From contig JBHGNT010000013.1 of assembly GCA_043228905.1 (NCBI GenBank), positions 7,874,001 to 7,938,000 on the forward strand: a stretch of DNA of 64,000 bases, read 5' to 3'. Each line of letters opens with the position of its first letter. Positions within the stretch are counted from its first letter, which is position 1. A program made the position numbers and the translations under genes. The DNA comes from Azolla caroliniana (Eukaryota; Polypodiophyta). The notes below the pieces were generated by a model. It had not been told where the DNA came from, did not search any database, and saw only the letters and a list, made by a program, of their open reading frames with translations. Shown here piece by piece: positions 1 to 11,209 of the stretch.

Positions 1-439
1 AACAGAGAATCGAAGGTGGAGTGAGAGAGAGAAACAGAAAGAAAGAAAGAAATAGAGCTTCGAAGGTGGAGTGAGAGAGAGAAAGAGAGAGATAGACCTG
101 TAATAGATATGTCGTCTTTCTTTAACTTTCTGCCACTGTCTGTCTGACAACTTCGAGGCAGAAGAGAGAGAGAGAGAGAGAGAGATACTGAGACTGACCA
201 ACTGTCACAATGGATACCTTCTCTAGGTGTGCTTTCGTACAACTCTACCTAGGAGACTGGGGCAACAATTAATGTATTAAATATGGCCTAGGGACATTTC
301 GAGTGTGACGTATAATATCTTTGTGCATTCGAGTGTGACATAATGAATTTTTTTTTTGTTTTTTGAAATTTATTTACAATTTTTAATGTTTATTTTCTTC
401 TTCGATTTAGTACTAAATTTTTGGCCAAAAGTTGGTACA
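1..439. other. Simple-repeat-rich flank without a gene
   Basis: This stretch is GA-rich with a (GA)n run near 162-184. A segment of about 25 bp beginning tcgaaggtggagtgagag occurs twice (near 9 and 59). A short motif attcgagtgtgac is repeated near 297 and 328. A T-rich run follows at about 347-365. I see no convincing coding frame. It may be an old element edge or intergenic DNA. Confidence 0.6.
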
Positions 440-1317
440 CCGTAGCATGCTTCGACGCATCTCGGATGCTTCATTGAGGAAGAGGGGTGGATCATCGCGC
501 AAGGGCACTGGGACAGGAGGATGTTCATCCTCAACTCCAACGACATAGGCACCACCTTGTTTGCAAAATGATAGCAAGTTGAGTTGGATATCAACTTGTG
601 GCACAAGCGGATCGGCCACGTCAACTATCAGCGGCTTCAAGACCTGCAATTGAAACAACTTGTTTTCGGATTGCCAAAATTTAGTGGCCGGAACGCCCAA
701 ATGTGTGAAGCCTGCAACCTTGGGAAGCAACATCGGCTTCCATTCCCCACCAAAAGAAACCGGAGCCGTAACAAGCTTGACTTGATAAACTCAGATGTAT
801 GGGGACTGACACATAACGTTAGTCTTGGCAGGAGCCGATCTTTTGTCTCGTTCATCGACGACTACAATCGGCACATATGGATCTATCTCATCGAGAAGAA
901 AAACGAAGTCTTCAACTGTTTTCGGAATTTGCAAAGTCTTGTCGAACAGGAAACAGAGAGAAAGATCAAGTGCCTGTGGTCGGATGGTGAAAAAGAATAC
1001 TTTTCTAGCCAATTCAGTAGTTATTTGCAGCAAAAAGGAATTTGGAGGGAATTTAGCTGCAGATACACACTTGAATAAAACAGTCTGGCCAAAAGAAAGA
1101 GAATAGCATGCCCACGTTCTACTAGGCCGAAGTGGTCCGGACGGCCGTCTATATCCAAAACCGGATCGGGGATAAGGTGTCATCACACGAGTTGTATTTC
1201 GGGTAGAAGCCGAATTTTAGGCACCTGAGGATATTCAGCAACATTGCCTATGTGCATGTGCTAGATGAGAAGCAGAGGCAGCTAGACCCAAAGTGGGAGA
1301 AGTGCATTCTAACGGGT
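440..1317 (+). pseudogene. Copia-1 pol remnant: end of protease region, GAG-pre-integrase and integrase
   Basis: The translated DNA gives the copia segment after protease (FIEEEGWIIAQGH), then the GAG-pre-integrase motif LWHKRIGHVNYQRLQDLQ with CEACNLGKQH. Integrase core follows (SDVWG, FVSFIDDYNRHIW, WSDGEKEYFSSQF). The second catalytic Asp region is recognisable but the reading frame stops at 1076-1078. Decayed integrase (IGDKVSSHELYFG, EKCILTG) continues to 1317. There it is cut by the 5' LTR of Copia-2. Upstream gag and protease are absent. The fragment is non-functional and related to the other copia copies in this window. Confidence 0.85.
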
Positions 1318-1763
1318 TGTTGAGCGAACAAGCTCAACCGGATCCGGATTGGCTAAATAAGCCAAAGCTGGATTGAAGAACCAGATCGGTGTCTGGATGG
1401 TATCCGGAACCAGGAGCCGGTTCGGGGAACCGGATCAGATTGTAACCGGTAGGCCGTTAGAGGCAACCGAATCTAGCCTAGTACGTAGGCATATTTCTAG
1501 GAGACAATGTCAATCGCTCATATGAGCAGTGAATTACATTTCATTACTTCTGTTAGTACTTCTGTCAGTCCTTTGAGGGGCTTGTATAAAAGGTGTTATG
1601 CAGGACATTCTATGTGCAAAACGTTATTATTTTGAATTGAGTTTCACTGTTCTGCTCTCTTTGTCTCTCCCGTGTATTTCTAAGGTTCCATTAAACCTAT
1701 CTCTATTCTGTTGTTGTTCGGTTAAGCTGTTTCTGTCTTAGCTTCTGCATATTCACTTTTACA
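1318..1763 (+). repeat. 5' LTR of Copia-2
   Basis: The 446-bp repeat begins TGTTGAGC and ends TTTTACA (TG...CA), immediately before an initiator-Met-type primer site. A TATA box (TATAAAA, 1585-1591) marks the U3/R region. The same LTR family recurs at 41792, 45296, 53009 and 55330, each after a GA-rich polypurine tract or before a primer site. Confidence 0.9.
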
Positions 1764-1775
1764 TGGCATCAGAGC
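1764..1775 (+). other. Primer binding site of Copia-2
   Basis: TGGCATCAGAGC directly follows the LTR. It matches the plant copia consensus TGGTATCAGAGC (complement of initiator tRNA-Met) with one C for T change. Confidence 0.88.
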
Positions 1776-1859
1776 ACGAGGGTTGAGAACCTCCACAACT
1801 GACAAGTGTTTTGTGAAGACAAACCCTAACACCCGGTAAAGAACAGATAGAAGAAAAAT

Positions 1860-2550
1860 ATGGATAAAGGAATGGCTAGCTCGCTTCCGATGGTGAAGCT
1901 CAACAGATCCAACTATGAATCCTGGTCATACAAGATGCACCAATACCTGTTTGGGCACGGTTACTGGAGCTATGTTGATGGAGTTAATGATACGGCGCCT
2001 GGCTTGGGAACAAGCGGCAAGCAGAGTTTTGTACTGCTTTGCATCCAGTGTCTGCGATTAGCTGCAGAGCCATATCCGGGATGCCAAGACGCCAAAGGAA
2101 GCTTGGGGAAACTTGAAGAAGGTCTTCTCCACAATCACCACGGTCAGGGAAGCTGCAACTCCGGCAAGAGTTGAGCAATGTCTAATAGAAGGACATGTCG
2201 GTGGCCGACTATACGGCCCTGATCAAAGACAACTGCGACTCACCTGCCTCTTTCAACGTAATCGTCGAGGAAGATGAGATGGTGTAGGTTTGTCTCGAGG
2301 GCTTGGCATCAAAGTTTTGGGCATTCCTAATGGCGGTCTATACAAGGGAGAATACGTTTTGTACGGCGGTCTGCACAAGTAGGGAGAGTCAAGGCAGCGC
2401 CGAAATCGGCAAGAGAAGACCACAACAGAATGTTGGTACTATGGCTGGAAGGACCACAAAGAGAGCAAGTGCTGGAAGAAGCGCGCAGATTCGGACAAAT
2501 CTGGATTCAGCATGGCTGGTCGAAGAAACCAGCAAAGCTCGCACTACGTA
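1860..2550 (+). pseudogene. Copia-2 gag, degenerate
   Basis: The ATG at 1860 opens a frame with KLNRSNYESWSYKMHQ and LFGHGYWSYVDG, the start of a copia Gag of the UBN2/DUF4219 type. The frame breaks after about 104 codons and continues in other frames (DSPASFNV, ASKFWAFLMAVYTRENT). A zinc knuckle near 2440 reads CWYYGWKDHKESKC, so the second Cys of CX2CX4HX4C is Tyr. Compare the better-kept gag of Copia-5. Several frameshifts make it non-coding. Confidence 0.82.
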
Positions 2551-2625
2551 GAAGGATCGAAAGGATTAGGAACTAGTAAGACCGGAAAAGGGCCAACGTT
2601 TGTGATGAAGCACAAGGCAAACTGA

Positions 2626-5257
2626 ATGAAGAAGACCACTTCTGGATCGGAGGAAGTGCGGTATGTTGACTATGGAGCATCAAACCACATGACAAGCCCT
2701 GAAGTGTGGTTCTTGTTTTTGGAAAAACCGGAGCAACCGGGAGTTGTCGAAACCGCAGACGACACTCCTCACCTGATAGTACATGTCGTAGAACTTCCTT
2801 TGAGGCATGTCAGAAAAAAGGGAAGCTAATGAACGTGCTTCACGTCCCGACAATCACAAAGAACCTACTGTCAATCGGTCAGATCGTCGATCAGGGGATG
2901 CAGGTGCGGTTTAGGCACCCCAGGTGCTTCATTGAGGAAGAGGGCCAAATCGTCGCGCAAGGGCACCGGGACGGGAGGATGTTCATGCTCAACACTAATG
3001 ACGTAGGCACCGCTTTGTTTGCAAAGGGTCAAAAGATGGAGTCGGATATCGATCTATGACACAAGAGAATCGGCCATGTCAATTACTAGAGGCTTCAAGA
3101 TCTACAATCAAAATAGGTTGTTTTCGGATTTTTGAAATTTAGTGGCCGAAAGGCCCCAATATGTCAAGCATGCTAGCTCGGGAAGCAATACCAGCTTCTG
3201 TTCCCCACCGAAATAAACTGGAGCCGTAAGAAGCTTGATCTAATACACTCGGATGTATGGGGACCGACACAAAACGTTATTCTTGGCGGGAGCCGATATT
3301 TCTTCTCCTTCATCGAAGACTACAGCCGCACACATGGACCTACCTGATTGAAAGGAAAAGCGAAGTTTTTGACTATTTCCGGAACCTGCAAAGTCTTGTA
3401 GAACAGGAAACGGAGAGGAAGATCAAGTGTCTGCGGTCGAATGGTGGAAAGGAATATTTTTCCGGCCAATTCAATAGTTATCTACAACAAAAGGGAATTC
3501 GGAGAGAATTCAGTTGTAGATACAAACTGGAACAAGACAGTATCGCCGAAAGGAAGAACCGGTCAATTGTGGAGGCGGCATGGGCAATGTTGGAAGAGAA
3601 GAGCATGCCCAAGTTCTTCTGGGCTGAAGCGGTCCGGACGGCCATCTACATCCAAAACTAGATCGGGGATAAGGTGTCAACACACGAGTTGTATTTCGGG
3701 TAGAAGCCAAATTTAAGGCACCTTAGGATATTTGGTAGCATAGCCTATGTGCATGTGCGGGATGAGAAGCGGAGGCCGCTAGACGCAGAGTGGGAGAAGT
3801 GCATCCTTGTTGGCTACTCACATAAGCAAAAGGGTTATAAGTGTTATAACCCTGAACAAAACAAGTTCGAGTGAGCTGAGATGTCGAATTTGATGAGTCG
3901 GCATTATCATACTCTCTATTGACTCCGATGTCTGAATTCGACTCGATTATGGAGGATGAGGCAAGTGAACCTGAAACGATCCGGGTAGAAGATGACGAAG
4001 AATTCGGTACTCTAGATGAGAGTCTGATCTCATTCCGGCTAAGTGGGACGAATGAGCGTCTGAGTTGGAATGACCAGTCAGATGAAGAGCCGACGTGTAG
4101 TGCAGACTCGATCGTGCTCTCTCTACGCAAGGAACCGACGAGATGGTTCACACGCAAAGAGAAGGGGAAGAAGAAGATGTCAGAATACGCCACTGGTAGA
4201 GACGAGTTGGATCGGAGCGAGTCCAACTCCAGAAAAAGCAAAGATGGACCTTCGAAAGAGAAGTCTAAGTCAGCTAAGAAGGCCAAGAAATCGGTGAATC
4301 AGGATTTGCTCTGATCCACGCGCTAGAAGAACCCTGTGAAGACGTAGGGTATAATGAATATATGGCACATCATTATGCGTACATGGTGAAGGTGGTAGCT
4401 GAATGTGAGCCGGAGAGCTATGCTGAAGCGGCCAAGGACCCAAATTGGCGGAAGGTGATGGACGAAGAGATGCACGCTTCACGGAGAATGAGACGTGGGA
4501 CTTAGTGGACATACTGAAAGGAGTGAAGCCGATCAGTTACCAGTGGGTATACAAGGTTAAATACAACACCGACGGCTACCTCAATAGGTACAAGGCCCAA
4601 TTTGTGGCCAAAGGCTATGCACATCAGCACGACATCGATTATGATGAGATGTTTGCGCCAGTCGCGAAGATGACGATTGTTCGTGTCTTGCTTGCGGTGG
4701 AAGCGGCGAAGGGGTGGCATCTCCATCAAATGGATGTAAAGAATGCGGTCCTGCAAGGTGATCTTCAGGAGCAGGTGTACATGGTTCAGCCCCTTGGATT
4801 TCAGTCTGATGTAAATACATCGACGGTGTGCCGATTGAAGAAGTCCCTCTATAGACTCAAGCAAGCCCTGCGTGCTTGGAACGCGAAGATCATGTAGAGA
4901 CTGCGTCGGATGGGGTTTACTCTGTCGAAATCAAACTCTTCACTTTTCATTTGGCAAGGTCGTAACGGGCCGGTGAGCATATTGCTCTAATAGTCAGAAG
5001 TCTTATCTATCTAACCATTGCCCGGCCGGACCTCAGTTATCCGGTCAGATTGATTAGTCAATTCATGGTGCCTCCAACTATGGAGCACCTTCAATGCGCG
5101 CATCGAATACTCAGGTATGTTAATGGCACTAAGGACAGGCGGTTGTTGTATCGAACATGTGTAACCGAACAGCTTGTCAGCTACACGGATGCCGATTGGG
5201 CCAGAAATGCCGGCGACCACATGTCTACATCTAGATATGTGTTTCACTAGGAAGCGT
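2626..5257 (+). pseudogene. Copia-2 pol part 1: protease, integrase, RT, start of RNase H
   Basis: Domains in order: protease with VDYGASNHMT (the DSG triad has become DYG); LMNVLHVPTITKN; GAG-pre-integrase with two stops; integrase (FIEDYSR, RSNGGKEYFSGQF, WAEAVRTAIYIQN); an acidic linker (3919-4314); RT (DETWDLVD-like start, YKVKYNTDGYLNRYKAQFV, WHLHQMDVKNAVLQGDL). RT stops at 4895-4897. The YVDD catalytic motif is missing because about 0.4 kb is deleted near 4990, where the text jumps to SLIYLTIARPDLSYPV. RNase H begins (YTDADWARNAGD) and is cut at 5258 by gypsy A. Confidence 0.88.
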
Positions 5258-6215
5258 TGTCGTGAAGATTTTCGGCAATAGTGTGAAAATCCCATAAAAC
5301 GTACGAAATCGAGTATGAATCACATAATACAATAATTGTGAAGATAACATTTTAAATAAATTTAATATCTAAGTACAAAATGATGGAGGTTTCGAATGCA
5401 CTTTATTACACGAGAAACGGACAACTAAATGTCAACATATGAGGGTATAAAGTTTGTGAAAGGAAAAGAGAAAATTGTGAGATATCCCACATAGGCACGA
5501 CAAATACGGCTCTCATCATATATAAGGTAGAGCAAAATATATTATCTTTGTGTCTATGTGTGGAGCATAAAGAGTTCAAGGTAACTTGAACTAAGAGTGG
5601 AGGTGGGCTAGCTACTCGTAAAGGGTTTTGGCCAACCAAAACCGGACCGACGATGGAGCCGATGATCCGACGGCATCCGGCGACGGCACTGGTATCCGCC
5701 GGTGAGACGACGGCATCCGGCGGCAACCGACGACGGCATCCGGTATCCGGCGGCAACCAGCGACGACATCCGGCGGCATCCGGCGACAGTATTCAGCGGC
5801 ATCCGGCGACGACACCGGTATCCGGCGGCAACCGACAACGGCATCCAGCGAGGCACCGGTAACCGACGGCATCCGGCAATTTATGCATGTCTTGTACCCT
5901 CACATGCATCATATGCATGAGAGCATCTATAAAAGAAGGAAGGGGGAGGAGAAAAAAGGACGGTTTTTTTTATGAAAATTAAGAGGAAGAAATTCGTTAT
6001 CAAATTGATCGTGTAACTTGTTTCTTAAATCTAAAGTTAAAACTTCAATCAATCTCTCTCAATAATGTGATCTCAACTTCTCTCTTTCCCAATCTATCTT
6101 AAGTACTTTCTCGCTAAAGCTTACGCCAAAGCTTGTACCGATTTTGAATCCTTCCGGTCTAGAACCCCGGCGGTTCCGCCTCACGATCCGCGCGTAGTGA
6201 CGGATCTTCACGACA
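5258..6215 (+). repeat. 5' LTR of gypsy A
   Basis: The 958-bp LTR carries a GC-rich minisatellite, then three CATGCAT-type motifs (5883-5919), TATAAAAG (5928-5935) and a U5-like end. Compared with the 3' LTR (21153-22401) it lacks about 290 bp: part of the minisatellite and a segment equivalent to roughly 21905-22070. Confidence 0.93.
5655..5875. repeat. GC-rich minisatellite in the A LTR
   Basis: Short variable units built on CGGCATCCGGCGAC and CCGGTATCCGGCGGCAACC are repeated through this part of U3. The array is longer in the 3' LTR (about 21560-21900). It generates long spurious ORFs on both strands. Confidence 0.85.
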
Positions 6216-6223
6216 TAATTAAG

Positions 6224-6241
6224 TGGTGAACCCGACGTGAA
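6224..6241 (+). other. Primer binding site of gypsy A
   Basis: TGGTGAACCCGACGTGAA starts 8 nt after the LTR. The same string follows the LTR in E (one change) and, on the minus strand, in F. I cannot assign the priming tRNA. Confidence 0.75.
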
Positions 6242-6282
6242 AGAGGCGGTAGGAAGGATCAAGTCGAGATTAATACTTGGAG

Positions 6283-8478
6283 ATGGCGTCCTCAAGCAAC
6301 CAAGCAGGAGAGCTCAAAAGGATGATGCTAATCGTCGAGCAAATGATGAAATCTCGAGACAACGACGCGAGCGTGGAGAAGGCTGTCGATCGTGTTGTAG
6401 AGCTCGAGGGCCAATTCGATGGAAGGAACGTTACGAAGTTCCTTGATGCATATAGAAGGGAGATGAATTAGAGGGACGTGTCCGAGGCACGTCAAATCGC
6501 AAGCTTCAAGAGAGTTGTCGCCAACAACATCCAAAGACGCGTCATCGAGCTTCAAGAAGGTAAGACAACGTGGTCCGAGTTCGAGAAAATGATACTAGCG
6601 GAGTTCGTGACTGAAGACTCAACGAGGATGACTCGACATGCCTTGATGAAGTGGATAGAGAAGAAGAATAAGAAGATGAGTGTCTCGAGGGTGTACGACG
6701 AATTCGACCAGATGTTTAGTCATCTCCTCAATACGGACCAAGTGTTGCTTGAAGAGGACAAGACTTTGTACTTCTTGAAGGCCGTGGACATAAAGAATAG
6801 ACGGGAGTTGGGGACTCTTCTCGAAGATGATACCCAAGCAAATGGGCTCGTAGCGGACTGGATCGCGGTGAAGCGGGCATGCAATAGGCTCGACAAGCAT
6901 CGCCAATGGGTTGATGACACCGACTTGACGGGACCGACTACCACGGAGAAAGCAAGACCGCCGAAAGTAGCTGAGCCGCCAAGACAAAGTAACGTGGAAG
7001 AAAAGAAGATTGATGACGACATCATTGAAGAGCTAGCGAAGAAGTTCGAGAAGGTCACGCTAGCCAACATGAATCGTCGGGGCCCTAAAGGAAAAGAACC
7101 CTTTAGATGCGTATGGTGCGATAGCATGGACCACATGAGAAGGGATTGTGCGAGCCTTCGAGAGGCGATTTGACAAAATATCATATACATAGAGGACAAC
7201 ATGATTTGCTCAAGCGAGACTAGAAGACCCCTACGGGTGAATTTCGAAAGAGGAGGAATGAAGAAATCTATGGAGGATGCCGATGCGACTCATGTGGATG
7301 CGATGCACTATGCTGCGTCGGCCGGAATAAGAGTCGGGAAAGACAAGACTGAAGCTGCTAGAGCGGGAGCAAAGTTTTGGACTTCCGTTCTCGAATATGA
7401 GAAGAAGGGAAAAGTCACATCGAACGAGGTAGAGCTTGCGGACCGAAGCATGCAAAGCATAACCGGGTGGTCAGATCCGGTGGACGACAACACCATACTC
7501 GGAGAGGTGATGTGCGACAACCACAAGGTGTTTGTCGAAGAAAAGAGAAAGAGAATAGAAGAGCCAGGGCCATCAAAAAGACATGAAACAAGGAACGCGA
7601 AAAAGAAGGACGATGCGGAGACGAGTCGACCTTTACAAACGGAGGAACGAGAATCAATCCGAAAAGGGGAGCCGAGCATACGAGTTGAAGAAACGGTTCG
7701 GCCCGTGAAGGTTGGTGTCGAAGACCCCACTCGGAGGACAAGGACCATACCTACCTATAAGCTAAGGTCGGACATAGAGCAGACGACGGACCTAAAGAAG
7801 ATTCTCGAGGAACGAGTTCTTGATAGCCACGTAACTTTGTCCTTGAGGGAATTGCTTGGCATTACGAAGGAGTTCCATGACACGATCATGGACCTTGTAA
7901 AGAGAAAGAGACAACAATCGGACGAGGAAGAAGAGAAGCCGCAAAAAACAAAAACGAATGCCATAACAATGGCAAGAGACGAAATCGATGAAGATATGGT
8001 GGACAGCCACTACACTCGACCTCATTGGGCATGAGCGACAACAGAGACGCCGGTGAAGATCGGGGAGAAGAAAGAGACCGTCGTAGCCTTGATCGACCAC
8101 GGCTCGGAGATCAACCTCATGTCAACCGACTTCTACAAAAAAGGAAGATGGCCAATCAATACAAACCACGGATGGAAGATTCGCGCGGCAACAAAGTCTA
8201 CGGAGGATTTGTATGGAGCTTGTCCCAATGTCAAAGTCACGATCGGGGATGTGGAGATGGATCAACACTTCTTCGTACAAGAATCGGTGTTGCATCCTGT
8301 CATCCTAGGGCAACCTTATATCACATCATCTTGGATGGAGACCAAAGTGTTCGATAATGGAGCAGCATTCGCACGAATAAAGAGTCTTGAGAACTAAAGA
8401 TCGGTCCAATTCCTAACGGTGCGAGCCAATCATGAAAGGAATCGAGATAGTCTCGGAGGCGAATCCTCGGATTTTTAG
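6283..8478 (+). pseudogene. Gypsy A gag-protease polyprotein with four internal stops
   Basis: One frame runs from ATG 6283 (MASSSNQAGELKRM) to TAG 8476, about 732 codons, with internal stops at 6469, 7171, 8032 and 8395 and no frameshift. Residues about 1-240 are the capsid-like Gag. A single zinc knuckle CVWCDSMDHMRRDC lies at 7108-7149. A long linker contains DIEQTTDLKKILEERVLD and LSLRELLGITKEFHD, conserved in E. Protease follows: LIDHGSEINLMS, catalytic Asp at 8095, with DHG in place of the usual DTG/DSG, then VILGQPYITSS. Comparison with E suggests the stops at 7171 and 8032 were CGA codons. Not functional as it stands. Confidence 0.9.
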
Positions 8479-8543
8479 AGAGGACTATTGAAGCATGGGG
8501 CACAAATAGTCCGAGCAATCACAAGACCCCACAAGAAAGAAGA

Positions 8544-10770
8544 GTGCGTGGATTGCAAGGAGAAGCAACATGTGTCACACCTAGTGGCGCATGTAAACTA
8601 GTACTACCCAACAAGAAGTACAAGCGCCGGATACAAGAATTCGAGAAGATGCTGAAAGAAGAGAACATAATAGAAGAAGGAGAGTTCGTGACTCATATTA
8701 TGGAAGAAGCCTCATTTAACGACACCATCGGCGAAATCGAGGACGTCGTGGATTTGAGCTATCTTCACAACCAACACGTGATTTCGGTTAACTCCGTCAA
8801 CATGTACGCTATCATTGATGAATACCGTTGTGGCATCTCGATGAAGGAAGCTAACATCAACACGAAATATAAAATGGTGGATAAGAAGATCAAGCCAGTT
8901 GCGGTTCCGCTACCGGAAGATAGCTGGCAAAAGATGAAGGAAGTCGCTAACGATCCAAGCTTAAGAGATCCGAAGAAGATAGGTCATGTCTTCACCAAAG
9001 AGACGAAGGGGAAGCTACGAGTTGGAAAGGAGGATTTCCTTCTCCTTGAAGAGGAGCAAATGTTCTGCGATATGCTTGAGAGACATGGGAAGGCTTTCAC
9101 ATTCTTCCCATGAGAAATCGGATGCGCCGACCCAAAGGTTATAGAGCCGATGGTGATCTTCACGGTGCCTCATGTGCCTTGGAATTTGAAACCGATACCG
9201 GTTCCGAGAGCACACCTTCCGAAGTTGATCGAGCTCTTAAAGGAGAAGGTGAGTATGGGAATTCTAGAACCGTCGAATGCTCCTTATTCCAATAGGTGGT
9301 TCACGGTGCCGAAGAAGAATGGATCATTGCGATTCATCCAAGATCTTCAACCCGTCAACAAGGTGACAATTCGAAATGCCGGAATCGGTCCAAGCGTGGA
9401 TGAATTTGCCGAAGCGTTTGCGGGCCGGTCCATCTACTCCATTGGCGATCTCTACTCCGGATATGACCAATTCCAATTGGCGATCGACAGTCGGGACATT
9501 ACAACCATGAGGACTCCGATCGGGCTTGTGCGGATGTGTACCTTACCCCAAGGCGCAACGAACTCGGTGGCTCATATGGTGAATGCCATGAATAAAGTCT
9601 TGAAGGATTGCATTCTGGACATCACGATGCCATTCTTGGATGATATTCCGATAAAAGGATGTTTGGATGAGGAGAAAGATGAATCGAAAGATAAGGAAGG
9701 TTGTAGAAAGTTCGTTGCGGATCATATGAAAGATTGCGAGAAGGTGCTTCAAAGGCTCGAAGATGCGAATTTGACATTTTCGAGAGAAAAATCCGCATTC
9801 GGGCATTCGGAGATCTTGGTGGTAGGTCACTTGTGTGGAGCATACGGCCGGAAGCCCTCGCCATCCAAAGTGAACGCAATCCAAGACACGAAAGAAGAAT
9901 GCGAAAACCAAACGGAGGTTCGAAGGTTCCTTGGAGCGTGCGCATTTTATCATATATGGATTCCTCACTACGCTCATGTCGCCGAACCGTTATATGGACT
10001 ACTAAAGAAAAGAATAAAGTTCAAATGGCGAGACGAGCACACAAAGGCGATGCAAAGATTAAAGAAACTGCTTCTTGAAGCTCCGACACTAAGGAAGGCC
10101 GACTATGCCGAAGGGAAACCAATTTATGTGACCGTAGATACGAGTCCAACCGGAATCGGGTGGGTCATCAACCAAGAAGGTGAAGATAATGCGCGATATG
10201 CCGTCCGGTTCGGAGCAAAGGTTCTCAGCGAACAACAACAAAGATATGCCCAAGTCAAGCGGGAACTTTGGGGTATTGTGTCAGCAGTGAAGACGGACAA
10301 AGATTACCTGATCGGGTCAGAAGTGATAATAGAGACAGATTGTCTCCCAATTCTCGGAATGATCTCGGGATGTGCGACCCCAGATATTGCTATGCTAAGG
10401 TGGATCGCCTACATCAAGTCTTTAAACCCAGAGATCCGTCACATTGCAGGGAAGAAGAACGCCATGGCTGACATGCTGTCAAGGGCAAGATTTTCAAATG
10501 GAAGTAACATGGTTTCGGAAGATGAAGATGTCACCCTCGACTTCTTCAAGATGGCTCGATTGTCGGCAAAAGACCAGGACACGCAAACCCTCCACACCTT
10601 CAACGAGAACGAGTACGAAGGAGAGTGGTTACTCATTGGTAGATTCCTAAGAACATTGACGACAGATGCTTCGTTGACAAAGGAGGAGGCCCTACGAATC
10701 CGAAAGAAAGCTTACCGATAGTTCTTGAAGGGAGGATTCCTTTGGCGACATCCAAAAAGAAGGACAGGAA
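8544..10770 (+). pseudogene. Gypsy A pol part 1: RT and RNase H
   Basis: The frame is offset from gag-protease. It opens near 8544 and runs with stops at 9111 (TGA, CGA in E) and 10719 (TAG) to the B insertion point. RT motifs: GILEPSNAPYSNRWFTVPKK, FIQDLQPVNKVTIRN, YSIGDLYSGYDQFQL, TLPQGATNSVAHM and the catalytic FLDDIP. RNase H follows with VTVDTSPTGIGWVIN, ETDCLPILGM and KKNAMADMLSRA. The TNSV and FLDDIP signatures differ from angiosperm chromoviruses and recall fungal gypsy elements. The frame continues at 19888 after B. Confidence 0.9.
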
Positions 10771-11159
10771 TGTTGTCTGCCTGGCCGGACTAGCCTCAAC
10801 ACAGGTGTCTATCCGACACTTCTCCAAAGGGGTGGTAAGGATTGGATGTTAGGTTACACGTGTAAGATGATTACACTAAGCACAGACGGTAAAACAATAC
10901 AAAGATAAAGATAAACACGCAATAATTATATTTGTATTACTTCCGTAAAGCATTTACAAATCATCGGATCCTTTTATAGGCATCCGGCAAGGTTACAATC
11001 GGTGCGCTTAGGCAACCGGCATCCGAATCGGTCCGGATCTGGATCGGTACAACTGTACCGGATCCGTCCCTCCGAATAATAATTATACTATTATTTACTT
11101 CCTATTATCCGATCCGACTCCGCCTTCCCACTTATCCTTGCTCTTCTGATCGGCCAACA
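10771..11159 (-). repeat. 3' LTR of gypsy B
   Basis: 389 bp; plus-strand ends TGTTGTCTGC and CGGCCAACA. TATAAAA on the minus strand (10972-10978) agrees with minus-strand transcription. The mate is at 19494-19882. Confidence 0.95.
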
Positions 11160-11209
11160 CATGGCACGCCCGTGGGAAAGTGCCTTGCACTTCGAATCCA
11201 CTCCCGGCC
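11160..11209 (-). other. Structured motif at the polypurine-tract position of gypsy B
   Basis: Read on the minus strand, the 50 nt between the ORF3 stop and the 3' LTR hold a perfect hairpin AAGTGC-AAG-GCACTT (11178-11192). CCCACGGGCGTGCCA follows, in which CACG pairs with CGTG. There is no purine run of the usual kind. Equivalent elements precede the 3' LTRs of C and D. Confidence 0.75.
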
